NCBI GenBank assembly: GCA_965246835.1 | Contig: CBDFFQ010000001.1 | Span: forward strand, 1,860,001 to 1,924,000 | Reading direction: 5' to 3' | DNA length: 64,000 nt | DNA from: JANPPS01 sp965246835 | GTDB taxonomy: Bacteria; Pseudomonadota; Alphaproteobacteria; Acetobacterales; Acetobacteraceae | In this document: piece by piece, positions 51,297 through 60,067 of the stretch | How the letters are laid out: the number at the start of each line of letters is the position of its first letter | Position numbering within the stretch: the stretch's first letter is position 1 | Position numbers and translations under genes: made by a program | The notes under the pieces: model-generated | Databases searched by the model: none | Seen by the model: only the letters and a program-made list of their open reading frames with translations | What the model was told of the DNA's origin: nothing

Positions 51297-52553
51297 TTAT
51301 GCATCGAGCGGGCGGCCCTTTGGCACGTGCAGCTCGGCCGGTGCCGGCATCTCCGTGGTGAAATACCCAGCCGCCTTCTTCGCATCCATCTCCACCGCCG
51401 CATCCGCCGGAATCAGCCAGTCCGGGATCGGGATGCGCTCCACGACCTCGATCCCGCTCGCGGTGATCGGCGCGTATTTCAAATTGCTCATCGACACCAG
51501 CTGGTCGATCCGGGTGATGCCGAGCCAGTGCAGCACGTCCGGCATCAGCTCCTGGAACCGCATGTCGGTGACGCCCGCCACGCACTCCGTCCGTTCGAAA
51601 TAGGCGTCGGCGCGGTCCCCGCCTTCCTGCCGCTTGCGGGCGTTATAGACCAGGAACTTGGTCACCTCGCCCAGCGCGCGGCCTTCCTTGCGGTTATAGA
51701 CCACGACGCCGATGCCGCCCGATTGAGCCATCTGGACCCCGACCTCGATCCCCTGCGCCAAATACGGCCGGCAGGTGCAGATATCGGAGCCGAACACGTC
51801 GGAGCCGTTGCACTCGTCATGGATGCGGCAGGCGATGCGCGTCTCGGGCCGGCCGAGCCCGGCGGTATCTCCAATCAGATACACGGTGGTGCCGCCGATG
51901 GGCGGCAGGAACACATCGAGGTCGGGCCGGGTCACGAGTTCCGGGAACATACCGCCGGTATGCTCGAACAAGGCGCGGCGGAGGTCCGGCAGGGGGATGC
52001 CGAAGCGGCGGGCGACGCCCGGCAGGTGCCAGACCGGTTCGATCGCGATCTTCGTCACCCTGATATCACCAGCCGCCGTCAGCACCTCGCCATCCGGGAC
52101 GAGTCGCCCGGCCTGCATCGCGGCCACGATCTCCGGCATGTTGATGTGGGCGCGGGTGACGGCGATGCTGGGCCTTATGTCCTGCCCGGCGGCAATCTCA
52201 TGGGCAAAGATCTCCCCCGCCAGGTGCCCCCAGGGGTCCATCGAAACGATCGCGTCCCCCTGCCATTGCGGGAACGGCCCGATCGGGACGGCGGGGGCGG
52301 TGTTGGTCAGGTCGGGCCGGTGCTGGGGGTCGAGTTGCCCTGCTGCGACGGCCAAGGCGCGATACAGCGAATAGGCGCCCGAATGCGTCCCGATCGCATT
52401 GCGGCCCGGCGCCGAATGTAGAGTCGCCACCACGGGCCCCCGCGCCTTGCCATCACCCGCACCCCAGCGGATCGGCCTCGTGCCGGGAGCGTTGCGCGGG
52501 TGGGAGGTGAGCACGATGGCGCTCGGCAGCGCACGGGGCTCATTGGCCTGCAT
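51297..52553 (-). CDS. GTP cyclohydrolase II-like protein (URC1-type, putative uracil catabolism)
   Basis: A 418-residue protein whose C-terminal half is RibA-like. The zinc ligands are C248, C259 and C261 in RIHDECNGSDVFGSDICTC, and the VVYNRKEGRALGE motif (288-295) matches the RibA catalytic strand. The N-terminal about 220 residues are an extension absent from riboflavin-pathway RibA. This length and the adjacent upp match URC1/UrgA proteins, which act on a phosphoribosylated uracil derivative. A plain riboflavin role is less likely because no rib genes are nearby. ATG 52553 follows AGGA. The URC4 (DUF1688) partner is not in the window. Confidence 0.82.
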   Translation of the reverse strand: MQANEPRALPSAIVLTSHPRNAPGTRPIRWGAGDGKARGPVVATLHSAPGRNAIGTHSGAYSLYRALAVAAGQLDPQHRPDLTNTAPAVPIGPFPQWQGDAIVSMDPWGHLAGEIFAHEIAAGQDIRPSIAVTRAHINMPEIVAAMQAGRLVPDGEVLTAAGDIRVTKIAIEPVWHLPGVARRFGIPLPDLRRALFEHTGGMFPELVTRPDLDVFLPPIGGTTVYLIGDTAGLGRPETRIACRIHDECNGSDVFGSDICTCRPYLAQGIEVGVQMAQSGGIGVVVYNRKEGRALGEVTKFLVYNARKRQEGGDRADAYFERTECVAGVTDMRFQELMPDVLHWLGITRIDQLVSMSNLKYAPITASGIEVVERIPIPDWLIPADAAVEMDAKKAAGYFTTEMPAPAELHVPKGRPLDA

Positions 52554-52623
52554 GGGATGTCCTGTGCTGCACCGCGCAAGGCTAGGATTGGCGCATCGGG
52601 GGGTCAATGCGGTAGGAAGCCGC

Positions 52624-53256
52624 ATGTCCGACCTCCCCTTCGACCGGCCCCGCAAGATTGTTGGTTTATGGAACAACTTCCATGAGCTCGCCACCAAGCT
52701 GGGGGCCGCGATCCCGGAGGTGCCGCTCTATTTCCTGAAGGCGCCCAGCAGCCTGGTGGGCGATGGCGCGACAGTCGCGGCACCGCCGGGCTATGCGGGG
52801 CGGGTGGTGTACGAGGGCGAGCTCTGCGTCGTCATCGGCCAGACCTGTCGTTGTGTGGACGAGGCTGGGGCGGCCGCGGCGATCCGCGGCTACACCTGCG
52901 CCAACGACCTGACGGCGCTGGATTGGCTCACGTCCGATCCGGCGTTCCCGCAATGGGCGCGGGCTAAGGGGTGCGACGGGTTCGGGCCGGTGGGGCCTGT
53001 GGTGGTGCCGTCGATCGACTTGGTTACCGCGCGCGTGCGAACCGCGGTGAACGGCAGGGTGCGGCAAGATTACCCGCTGGCAGACATGATCCTGCCGCCC
53101 GCCCGCATCGTCAGCCTGCTGTCCCAGGAAATGACGCTCGATCCCGGTGACCTGATTTTGTGCGGCACCTCGGTCGGCGTGCTGCCGGTGCGGCCCGGGA
53201 TGGTGGTGGAGGTGTCGATCGACGGGATCGGCACGCTGCGCACCACCATCGGCTGA
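52624..53256 (+). CDS. Fumarylacetoacetate-hydrolase (FAH) family protein
   Basis: A 210-residue FAH-family enzyme. Metal-binding acidic residues are in VVYEGELCVVIG and CANDLTALDWL; GDLILCGTSVGVLPVRPG closes the fold. Small members of this kind are fumarylpyruvate or acylpyruvate hydrolases, or oxaloacetate decarboxylases. It is divergent from the URC1-like gene across 70 bp. ATG 52624 begins the typical N-terminus (FDRPRKIVGLWNNF). The substrate is not known. Confidence 0.85.
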   Translation: MSDLPFDRPRKIVGLWNNFHELATKLGAAIPEVPLYFLKAPSSLVGDGATVAAPPGYAGRVVYEGELCVVIGQTCRCVDEAGAAAAIRGYTCANDLTALDWLTSDPAFPQWARAKGCDGFGPVGPVVVPSIDLVTARVRTAVNGRVRQDYPLADMILPPARIVSLLSQEMTLDPGDLILCGTSVGVLPVRPGMVVEVSIDGIGTLRTTIG

Positions 53257-53976
53257 TCAGGCCAGCGTTTCGGAAAACAGCTGCATCATCGCTGCCCAGG
53301 AGCGGTGATCGGCCTCGGCGCTATACCGGATCGCGTCCGGCATATTAACCGCTGCCGCGCCCTCATTGGTGAAACTGTGCACCACGCCGCCATACATGTG
53401 CATCTGCCAATCGACCTTGGCCGACCGCATCTCGTCTTCGAATGTGGCGCGCTGCTCGGGTGGGATCATCGGATCGTCGGCGCCGATGCACACCAGGATC
53501 CGGGCGCGGATCGCCTGCGCATCCGTCTTGGACGCCACCGTGCCGAGCCCGCTATGGAAGCCCGCCACGGCCCGAATTGCCGCACCGGACCGCGCGAGCT
53601 CCAAAGACATGGTGCCGCCAAAGCAGTATCCGATCGATGCCACGCGCCCGGCATCCACCTCTGCCCTGGCCGTGAGCGCCGCGAGTGCCGCGGTCGCACG
53701 GGCCCGGGTCCGGGACGGATCGGAAAACAGCGGCTGCAGCAGGCCAACCGCGAGGTCCAGCCCGCTCACGACCTTGCCATCGCCATGCAGGTCACAGGCA
53801 AGAGCGACATAGCCGAGAGAGGCCAGGCGCTTGGCGCGGTTGATCGCGTGGTCACCCAGGCCGAACGCCTCCGGAAACACCAGCACACCGGCGCGGCGGC
53901 CCTCGCCGGGTTCGAAGAACAACTGGCTCTTCATCGTCAGGCCGTCGGCTTCGTAGGTCAGCGTTTCGTGGTGCAT
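53257..53976 (-). CDS. Dienelactone hydrolase family protein
   Basis: A 239-residue dienelactone hydrolase. The triad is visible: Cys118 in GYCFGGTMS, Asp near 168 in GADDPMIPP and His200 in VVHSF. Glu36 in FPEAFGL matches the conserved residue that activates the Cys. The family opens lactone rings in aromatic degradation, but many members have other esterase roles. The stop directly abuts the convergent FAH-family gene. ATG 53976 has GGAG upstream. Confidence 0.88.
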   Translation of the reverse strand: MHHETLTYEADGLTMKSQLFFEPGEGRRAGVLVFPEAFGLGDHAINRAKRLASLGYVALACDLHGDGKVVSGLDLAVGLLQPLFSDPSRTRARATAALAALTARAEVDAGRVASIGYCFGGTMSLELARSGAAIRAVAGFHSGLGTVASKTDAQAIRARILVCIGADDPMIPPEQRATFEDEMRSAKVDWQMHMYGGVVHSFTNEGAAAVNMPDAIRYSAEADHRSWAAMMQLFSETLA

Positions 53977-54033
53977 GGGAGCTCCGCAGGGGGATGATGG
54001 GGTTGAACCACCGTCCGATCGGCCCGGCAAGGG

Positions 54034-54927
54034 TCAGCCCGGCGCATCTCCGATCGCGTGGTTCGCAAGCTTCTCCAGCACGCGAACGATGCCGGAGTGA
54101 TCCCACGCCTTGCCCCCGGCCGCCACCGCCACGTTGAATAGCTCCTGCGTGCTGGCCGTGTTCGGCAGGCTCACGCCCAGCGCGCGGGCGCCCTGCAACG
54201 CCAGGTTCAGGTCCTTCTGATGCAGCTCGATCCGGAAGCCGGGGTCGAAGGTGCGTTTGATCATGCGCTCCCCATGCACCTCCAGGATGCGGGAGGTCGC
54301 GAGGCCGCCCATCAGCGCCTGCCGCACCTTGGCCGGGTCGGCGCCAGCCTTGGAGGCGAATAGCAGGCCCTCGGCCACTGCCTCGATCGTCAGGGCCACG
54401 ATGATCTGGTTCGCGACCTTCGTCGTCTGCCCGGCGCCGCTGCCGCCCACATGGGTCACGTTCTTGCCCATCAGGCGGAACACCGGCTCCAGCGTGGCGA
54501 ACGCCGCTTCCGACCCGCCGACCATGATCGTGAGGCTCGCGGCCTTGGCGCCGACCTCGCCGCCTGAGACGGGGGCGTCCAGGTAGTCGCTGCCTGCGGC
54601 CTTGATCTTCTCGGCGAAAATCTTCGTCTCGATCGGCGAGATGGAACTCATGTCCACCACGATGCTGCCGGGCTTGAGGCCTGATGCCACGCCATCGGCG
54701 CCGAACAGCACTTTTTCCACGTCCGGCGTATCCGGCACCATGGTGATCACGATATCCGCGTGCGCCGCAACCTCGCTGGCGCTGGCGCATTGCGTGGCGC
54801 CCTGGTCCAGCAGCTCCTGCGGCGCGCCGGAGCGGCTGTGCACGAACAGCGTGTGCCCGCCCGCCAGCAGGTGGCCGGCCATGGGCCGCCCCATGATGCC
54901 GAGGCCGATGAAACCGATATTGCTCAT
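54034..54927 (-). CDS. glxR: 2-hydroxy-3-oxopropionate (tartronate semialdehyde) reductase
   Basis: A 297-residue beta-hydroxyacid dehydrogenase. IGFIGLGIMGRPMAGHL is the NADP Rossmann motif; DAPVSGGEVGAK is the substrate-binding block and Lys170 in GQTTKVANQ is the catalytic lysine. It lies directly downstream of gcl, so it reduces tartronate semialdehyde made by Gcl to D-glycerate. AAGGAG precedes the ATG. Repeat family A separates it from gcl. Confidence 0.92.
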   Translation of the reverse strand: MSNIGFIGLGIMGRPMAGHLLAGGHTLFVHSRSGAPQELLDQGATQCASASEVAAHADIVITMVPDTPDVEKVLFGADGVASGLKPGSIVVDMSSISPIETKIFAEKIKAAGSDYLDAPVSGGEVGAKAASLTIMVGGSEAAFATLEPVFRLMGKNVTHVGGSGAGQTTKVANQIIVALTIEAVAEGLLFASKAGADPAKVRQALMGGLATSRILEVHGERMIKRTFDPGFRIELHQKDLNLALQGARALGVSLPNTASTQELFNVAVAAGGKAWDHSGIVRVLEKLANHAIGDAPG

Positions 54928-54946
54928 GCTACTTTCGCTCCTTTCT

Positions 54947-55034
54947 CGTCATTGCGAGCGCAGCGAAGCAATCCAGGGTGACAGGCCTGGCCCGTCGCCC
55001 CTGGATTGCTTCGCCGAAGCGGCTCGCAATGACG
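54947..55034. repeat. Dispersed palindromic repeat (family A) between gcl and glxR
   Basis: An 88-bp inverted repeat with arms 54947-54978 (CGTCATTGCGAGCGCAGCG at the outer end) and 54998-55034 (ending CTCGCAATGACG). It occupies most of the 109-bp gap between gcl and glxR, ending 2 bp before the gcl stop codon. As mRNA it would fold to a strong hairpin inside the operon, likely affecting the ratio of the two enzymes. Confidence 0.9.
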
Positions 55035-55036
55035 GA

Positions 55037-56845
55037 TTACTTGGCCGTCGCCAACGCCCCCATGTCCTGACCCTTCTTGATCGACAAGGAGGGATCGAGG
55101 CACAGGATGTCCTCGAACTCGTTCACGCTGTCCACCTCCGTGCCCATCGAGATGTTGGTCACCTTCTCCAGGATGAACTCCAGCACCACCGGCACCTGGT
55201 GCTCCTCCATCAGCGCCTCCGCCCGGCGAAACGCGTCCCCGAACTCATTGGGGCTTTTCACCCGGATCGCCTTGCAGCCCAGCCCCTCCGCCACCGCCAC
55301 GTGATCCACGCCATAGCCGCGCGGCGCGTCTCCATCGGGCTCCACGTTGATGTTGTCGAAGGCGAGGCTCACCTCGAAATCCATCTGGAACCCGCGCTGC
55401 GCCTGCCGGATCAGGCCCAAATACGAGTTGTTCACCACCACATGCAGATACGGCAGCTTGTGCTGCGCGCCGACCGCGAGCTCCTCGATCATGAATTGGA
55501 AGTCGTAATCGCCCGACAGCGCCACGATCTTCTTGTGCGGATCGGCCGCGCGCACGCCGAGCGCGGCCGGCAGCGTCCAGCCCAACGGCCCGGCCTGACC
55601 GCAATTGATCCAGTTGCGGGGGTGATAGACCTTGAGGAACTGCGCGCCGGCGATCTGCGACAGGCCGATGGTGGTGACGTAGCAGGTGTCCCGCCCCATC
55701 ACCTGGTTCATCTCCTCATACACACGCTGCGGCTTCAACGGCACGGCGTCGAAATGCGACTTGCGGAGCATGCTGTTCTTGCGATGCAGGCATTGCGCCG
55801 CCCAGTCGGACCGGTCCCGCAGCTTACCGGCGGCCTTCATCTCGGTCGCGACCTCGATGAATGTTTGCAAGGCGGCCCTCGCGTCCGACACGATGCCGAA
55901 ATCCGGGCCGAACACCCGGCCGATCTGAGTCGGCTCGATATCGACATGCACGAATTTCCGGCCCTTGGTATAGACCTCGATCGAGCCCGTATGCCGGTTG
56001 GCCCAGCGGTTGCCGATGCCAAAGACAAAATCGCTCTCGAGGAACGTGGCGTTGCCGTAGCGATGGCTGGTCTGCAGCCCGACCATCCCGGCCATGAGGT
56101 CATGGTCATCGGGGATGGCGCCCCAGCCCATGAGCGTCGGGATCACCGGCACCCCGGTCAGCTCGGCGAACTGCACCAGCTCGTCACAGGCATCGGCGTT
56201 GATGATGCCACCGCCAGCCACGATTAGCGGGTACTCGGACGCATTCAGCATCTGGATCGCACGCTCGGCCTGTCGGCGGGAGGCGGTGGGTTTGTAGACC
56301 TTCAATGGTTCGTAGAAATCATCCTCGAAGTCGATCTCCGCCATCTGCACGTCCACCGGCAGGTCGATCAGCACGGGGCCGGGGCGGCCGCTACGCATCA
56401 CATGGAACGCTTGCTGGAAGATCATCGGTACCAGGGCGGGTTCGCGGGCGCAGACGGACCATTTGGTGACGCCCTTGGCGATCGTCTCGATATCGACGGC
56501 CTGGAAGTCCTCCTTGTACATCTTGGCCCGCGGGGCCTGGCCGGTGATGCACAGGATGGGGATGCTGTCCGCCATCGCGGTATAGAGCCCGGTGATCATG
56601 TCGGTGCCGGCGGGGCCGGAGGTGCCGATGCACACGCCGATATTGCCCGGCTTGGTGCGGGTATAGCCGTCCGCCATGTGGGACGCGCCCTCGACGTGCC
56701 GGGCCAGAATGTGGCGGATGGTGCCGCGGGATTTCAGCGCGGCATAGAGCGGGTTGATGGCGGCGCCGGGCACGCCGAAGGCGACGGTCACGCCCTCCCG
56801 CTCCAGCACGCGCACCGCCGCCTCGATCGCTTTCATCCTGGCCAT
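55037..56845 (-). CDS. gcl: Glyoxylate carboligase (tartronate-semialdehyde synthase)
   Basis: A 602-residue thiamine-diphosphate enzyme. The glyoxylate carboligase hallmark is Val51 in ARHVEGASHMADGYTR, where other ThDP enzymes have the catalytic Glu. The ThDP/Mg motif is GDYDFQFMIEELAVG...NNSYLG. It condenses two glyoxylates to tartronate semialdehyde with loss of CO2. ATG 56845 (one codon after a GTG) has GGGAGG upstream. It forms an operon with glxR and is divergent from an IclR regulator. It would use glyoxylate from glycolate, purine or amino acid breakdown. Confidence 0.95.
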   Translation of the reverse strand: MARMKAIEAAVRVLEREGVTVAFGVPGAAINPLYAALKSRGTIRHILARHVEGASHMADGYTRTKPGNIGVCIGTSGPAGTDMITGLYTAMADSIPILCITGQAPRAKMYKEDFQAVDIETIAKGVTKWSVCAREPALVPMIFQQAFHVMRSGRPGPVLIDLPVDVQMAEIDFEDDFYEPLKVYKPTASRRQAERAIQMLNASEYPLIVAGGGIINADACDELVQFAELTGVPVIPTLMGWGAIPDDHDLMAGMVGLQTSHRYGNATFLESDFVFGIGNRWANRHTGSIEVYTKGRKFVHVDIEPTQIGRVFGPDFGIVSDARAALQTFIEVATEMKAAGKLRDRSDWAAQCLHRKNSMLRKSHFDAVPLKPQRVYEEMNQVMGRDTCYVTTIGLSQIAGAQFLKVYHPRNWINCGQAGPLGWTLPAALGVRAADPHKKIVALSGDYDFQFMIEELAVGAQHKLPYLHVVVNNSYLGLIRQAQRGFQMDFEVSLAFDNINVEPDGDAPRGYGVDHVAVAEGLGCKAIRVKSPNEFGDAFRRAEALMEEHQVPVVLEFILEKVTNISMGTEVDSVNEFEDILCLDPSLSIKKGQDMGALATAK

Positions 56846-56915
56846 CACACGCCTCCCGCTTTGTTGGGCGCACTCTAGCGAAACGGCGGCCGCGATCTAC
56901 CGGAAATGGCAGCGA

Positions 56916-56985
56916 TCCCGCATTGTGGAAAGCTGGCCCGAGTGGCATCTCCAGCCGGCGATATGAGGGTTTCCACCATGCGGAA
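56916..56985. promoter_or_regulatory. Two candidate IclR operators between gcl and its regulator
   Basis: Box 1 on the minus strand, 56930-56916, reads TTCCACAATGCGGGA. Box 2 on the plus strand, 56971-56985, reads TTCCACCATGCGGAA. They agree at 13 of 15 positions and are near-palindromic TTCC-N7-GGAA sites, the shape bound by many IclR-family proteins. Box 2 covers the ATG of the regulator gene, which would give autoregulation; box 1 lies about 70 bp upstream of gcl. Confidence 0.55.
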
Positions 56986-57796
56986 TGCTGCATTGCAAAA
57001 ACCTGGTCCAGCCAAGGAGCGGTCCGACCAGGTGCAGTCCCTCGTTCGTGCGCTCGGCCTGCTGAACCGGCTCGCGTCCAGCGAGGACGGGGTCACGCTG
57101 ACGGAGGTGGCGCAGCAGGTCGGCCTGTCGCCCTCCACCGCGCACCGGCTGCTGACCACGCTCGAGCAGGAACGGTACGTGCATTTCGATGCGGAACGAA
57201 AACTGTGGTCCGTGGGCGTGCAGGCCTTCGTAGCGGGCAACGCCTTCCTGCGGACCCGCAACCTGGTCACCACCGCCCGGCCGCACATGCGCGCCCTGAT
57301 GGAGGAAAGCGAGGAGACCGTGAACCTGGCCGTGGAAGACGAGCGGGCCGCGATCTACCTCAGCCAGGTCGAGTGCCGGCAGATGATGCGCGCCTTCGCC
57401 CGCCCGGGCGGGCGCGTGCCGCTGCACTGCTCCTCGGTCGGCAAGGCGCTGCTGTCGGCGATGCCGGACACGAACGTCTCGAAGATCCTGCACCGGGAAG
57501 GCTTGCCGCTCGTGACCGTGAAGACGCTGGGAACGACCGCCGCCTTGCGGGCCGACCTCGCATCCAGCCGCGCCCGGGGATACGCCTTCGATGACGAGGA
57601 GCACGCGGTCGGCCTGCGCTGCATCGCGGCCGTGGTGTTCGACGAGAATGCCGACCCGGTCGCGGCCATTTCGTTGTCCGGCCCCATGGCCCGCATCCCG
57701 GATACCCGCATCGCACCGTTGGGTGACCTGGTGCGCGGCCGGGCCGACGCGATCACGGCGCAGCTGGGCGGCGTGCTGCCGGGCTGGCGGCGTTAG
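56978..57796 (+). CDS. IclR-family transcriptional regulator
   Basis: A 272-residue regulator: winged helix (about 20-75, VTLTEVAQQVGLSPSTAHRL) and IclR ligand domain (CSSVGKALLSAM; DDEEHAVGLRCIAA). Divergence from gcl-glxR suggests that it controls glyoxylate use, with glyoxylate or a related acid as effector; AllR is the enterobacterial parallel. ATG 56978 has GAGGG eight bases upstream; ATGs at 56906 and 56963 are alternatives. The 3' end overlaps the convergent SDR gene by 4 bp. Confidence 0.9.
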   Translation: MRNAALQKPGPAKERSDQVQSLVRALGLLNRLASSEDGVTLTEVAQQVGLSPSTAHRLLTTLEQERYVHFDAERKLWSVGVQAFVAGNAFLRTRNLVTTARPHMRALMEESEETVNLAVEDERAAIYLSQVECRQMMRAFARPGGRVPLHCSSVGKALLSAMPDTNVSKILHREGLPLVTVKTLGTTAALRADLASSRARGYAFDDEEHAVGLRCIAAVVFDENADPVAAISLSGPMARIPDTRIAPLGDLVRGRADAITAQLGGVLPGWRR

Positions 57797-58515
57797 GCCG
57801 TGTTGCCGGCATCCACCGTCAGCACAATCCCCGTCACGTTGCGCCCGCCGGGGCCGAGCAGGTAGGTCACCGCCGCCGCCACGTCCTCCACGGCGGGCAG
57901 GCGCTTCAGCGCGCTGCGCCGGGCGATCTGCGCGCGGTGCTGCTCGGTCAGCTCGCCCGTCATCTCCGTGTCCACGAAGCCCGGTGCCACCGCGTTCACC
58001 GTGATGCCCAGCGGGCCGACCTCCCGCGCCAAGGACCGCGCGAACCCCTCCAGCGCCGCCTTCGTGCCGCTATACGCCGAAAGGCCCGGGTAGCCCGTCT
58101 GCGCCACGATCGAGGACACCAGCACGATCCGCCCCTCGCCCCCTGACGCCATCATGCTGCGGACCACATACTTGGTCAGCAGCATTGGGGACGCGACGTT
58201 CAGCCGCAGCAGCGTCTCCACCGCCGCATCCGGCATCGTCGCCAGCACGCCGGGGGTGCCGATGCCGGCATTGTTCACGAGGGCGTAGATCGCACCCGAC
58301 GCCCGGATGCGCGCCACGAGGCCGGGAAGCGCCGCGAGGTCCTGGAGGTCCGCCGCCTCGAACGCCAGTGCATGCCCAAGCTCCGCCCGTGCCGCGGCCA
58401 GCGCCGCGCCTTCCTGCCGCGCCACGGCGACGACGCGAAGACCCTCGCCGACCAGGGCGCGGGCGATGCCGAGCCCGATGCCGCGGCTGCCGCCGGTCAC
58501 GATCACGGTCCTCAT
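57793..58515 (-). CDS. Short-chain dehydrogenase/reductase (FabG-like)
   Basis: A 240-residue classical SDR: VTGGSRGIGLGIARAL cofactor site, LVNNAGIG, catalytic Ser in VSSIVAQTG, Tyr-x3-Lys in YSGTKAALEG and PGFVDTEM. It is closest in style to 3-oxoacyl-ACP reductases. Its ATG overlaps the stop of the AMP-ligase gene (ATGA), which in turn overlaps an acyl carrier protein gene, so it probably reduces a carrier-bound 3-oxoacyl group. Confidence 0.87.
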   Translation of the reverse strand: MRTVIVTGGSRGIGLGIARALVGEGLRVVAVARQEGAALAAARAELGHALAFEAADLQDLAALPGLVARIRASGAIYALVNNAGIGTPGVLATMPDAAVETLLRLNVASPMLLTKYVVRSMMASGGEGRIVLVSSIVAQTGYPGLSAYSGTKAALEGFARSLAREVGPLGITVNAVAPGFVDTEMTGELTEQHRAQIARRSALKRLPAVEDVAAAVTYLLGPGGRNVTGIVLTVDAGNTA

Positions 58516-59771
58516 GCGCGGGATAGCTTTCCGGCCGCCGACACGTCCAATGACGGCACGATGCGCAGCAGGGCCGGCACCTTGTGCGGCGGCAGCGTGG
58601 CCCGGCAGAACGCCAGGATCGCCGCGCTCGGGTCCGGCTCCGGCGCGTCCACCACGATCTCCGCCATCACCACCGCCCCGGTGATCGGGTTGGCCCGCGG
58701 CCGCACTCGCGCGGCCTGCACGGCGGGATGGGCCTGCAACGCGGCCTCGATCTCTTCCGGATGCACCTTCTGGCCCCCCACGTTGATCACGCCGCCTGCC
58801 CGGCCCCGAAACAGATACCGGTCCCCGTCCCGCTCTACGATGTCCCCGGTATCGACGAATCCATCACCGTCCCGCAACGCCGCGCCGCCGATATAGGCGC
58901 CGGATGTTCGCCGCCCCCGGATGCGCAAGGTGCCGTCCACCACGCGCAGCGCGGCCTCCCTGGTGTCATCGCCGACCCAAGCGGCCGGGAACCCGGCGCG
59001 GCCATCCGTCACGTCGAACGCGACCCCGGCCTCGGTCGAGGCGAAGGCATGCGCCACTGCGGCACCGGGGAAGGCCTGCTGCAACCGGTCCAGCAGAATT
59101 TGGTCCGCGATCTCACCGGAGAGGCGGACATAGGCCGGGCTGATGAGGCCGGCCTGCCCGCTCATGAGCGCGCGGCGCCAGTGGGAGGGGGTGCCGCTGA
59201 TATGGGTCACGGCGCCGGCGCGGGCCAGGAAGGCGGCGGCGGGTTCGGCCGGGTCGGACAGCACCATGGAGCCGCCGCCCGCCAACGCGCGCAGCAGGAT
59301 CTGCAGGCCGCCATAGCGCCTGATGTCGTAGAACGTGCTCCACACCGCGCCAGGCGCGGCGCCCGCGGGCCCGAGCAGGCTGCCAAGGGTGTGCGGCACC
59401 AGCTTCGGCAGGCCCGTGGTGCCGGAGGTGAACAGCACCCACTCGGTCTCGGCCGGGATGGCCGGGCGCCCGGCTGCGAGCGCCGTGCCATCCTCCACCA
59501 CCGCGTCGATCCCGGCCTGTTGCATCACCAGGGCCCGGTGCGCGGGCGTGAGGTCCGGGGGCGCCAGCACGATGCGCCGGGCCACACCGTCCAGCGCGAG
59601 CAGGGCCCGGACTGCGTCACGCTGGGAGTGCACCGCCACCAGCACGGACCGGCCGCCCCAGCTTGCGCCGTCGGCTGCCGCCGTGAGGGTCGCAAGGCCA
59701 GCCTGACCCGCCGCGTCCGCCACGAAGCGCCCGGCCCCGTCTCCCGTCAGGCGGCGGAGGTCAGGCGGCAT
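58512..59771 (-). CDS. AMP-dependent acyl/aryl-activating enzyme (ANL superfamily)
   Basis: A 419-residue adenylate-forming enzyme. FTSGTTGLPK (114-123) is the P-loop, FVDTGDIVERDG the A8-type motif and RGRAGGVINVGGQKV the hinge; Lys415 in AAGKLSRA is the C-terminal catalytic lysine. The N-terminal region is about 100 residues shorter than in typical acyl-CoA ligases. The overlap with an acyl carrier protein gene suggests that it loads an acyl or aryl acid onto that carrier rather than CoA. The acid is unknown. Confidence 0.83.
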   Translation of the reverse strand: MPPDLRRLTGDGAGRFVADAAGQAGLATLTAAADGASWGGRSVLVAVHSQRDAVRALLALDGVARRIVLAPPDLTPAHRALVMQQAGIDAVVEDGTALAAGRPAIPAETEWVLFTSGTTGLPKLVPHTLGSLLGPAGAAPGAVWSTFYDIRRYGGLQILLRALAGGGSMVLSDPAEPAAAFLARAGAVTHISGTPSHWRRALMSGQAGLISPAYVRLSGEIADQILLDRLQQAFPGAAVAHAFASTEAGVAFDVTDGRAGFPAAWVGDDTREAALRVVDGTLRIRGRRTSGAYIGGAALRDGDGFVDTGDIVERDGDRYLFRGRAGGVINVGGQKVHPEEIEAALQAHPAVQAARVRPRANPITGAVVMAEIVVDAPEPDPSAAILAFCRATLPPHKVPALLRIVPSLDVSAAGKLSRA

Positions 59772-59991
59772 ACAGCCCGATGAAGTCGCCGATCGTCACC
59801 GGGAAGTCCGCGGCGGCCGCGAACGGGTCCCGCCCCAGCTTTTCCTCCAGCCGCGCCACGATGACCGCGAGGCAGAGCGAATCGAGGCCGGAATCCAGGA
59901 GCGGCAGGGAGTCCGTCAACGGCGCCAGCACCTTGTGATGCTCGGCCGCCACAGCTGCGATCTCGGCCGTTACGATGTCGCGCACATTCAT
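59761..59991 (-). CDS. Acyl carrier protein
   Basis: A 76-residue carrier protein with the phosphopantetheine-attachment motif LDSGLDSLCL (Ser38) in helix 2, flanked by acidic helices. It is distinct from fatty-acid AcpP (no DSLDTVE motif), so it is likely dedicated to the adjacent AMP-ligase and SDR. Its stop lies 11 bp inside the ligase gene. ATG 59991 starts the normal first helix. Confidence 0.87.
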   Translation of the reverse strand: MNVRDIVTAEIAAVAAEHHKVLAPLTDSLPLLDSGLDSLCLAVIVARLEEKLGRDPFAAAADFPVTIGDFIGLYAA

Positions 59992-60067
59992 GGGGAATCC
60001 ACCACTGCCTCTATCTTGGGGAGACGATACAAGCTTTTCTGGAAGCCTCACAATTGCGGAGCCCGGC

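Noticed and set aside
51297..52553. Riboflavin-pathway RibA
   Set aside because: The protein is twice the RibA length with a long N-terminal extension and sits beside upp, not rib genes; URC1-type fits better, though not proven.
59975..60067. Longer N-terminus for the GNAT-like protein from an ATG at 59975
   Set aside because: That segment overlaps the acyl carrier protein start on the other strand and has no ribosome binding site, whereas GTG 60068 has GGAG at good spacing.
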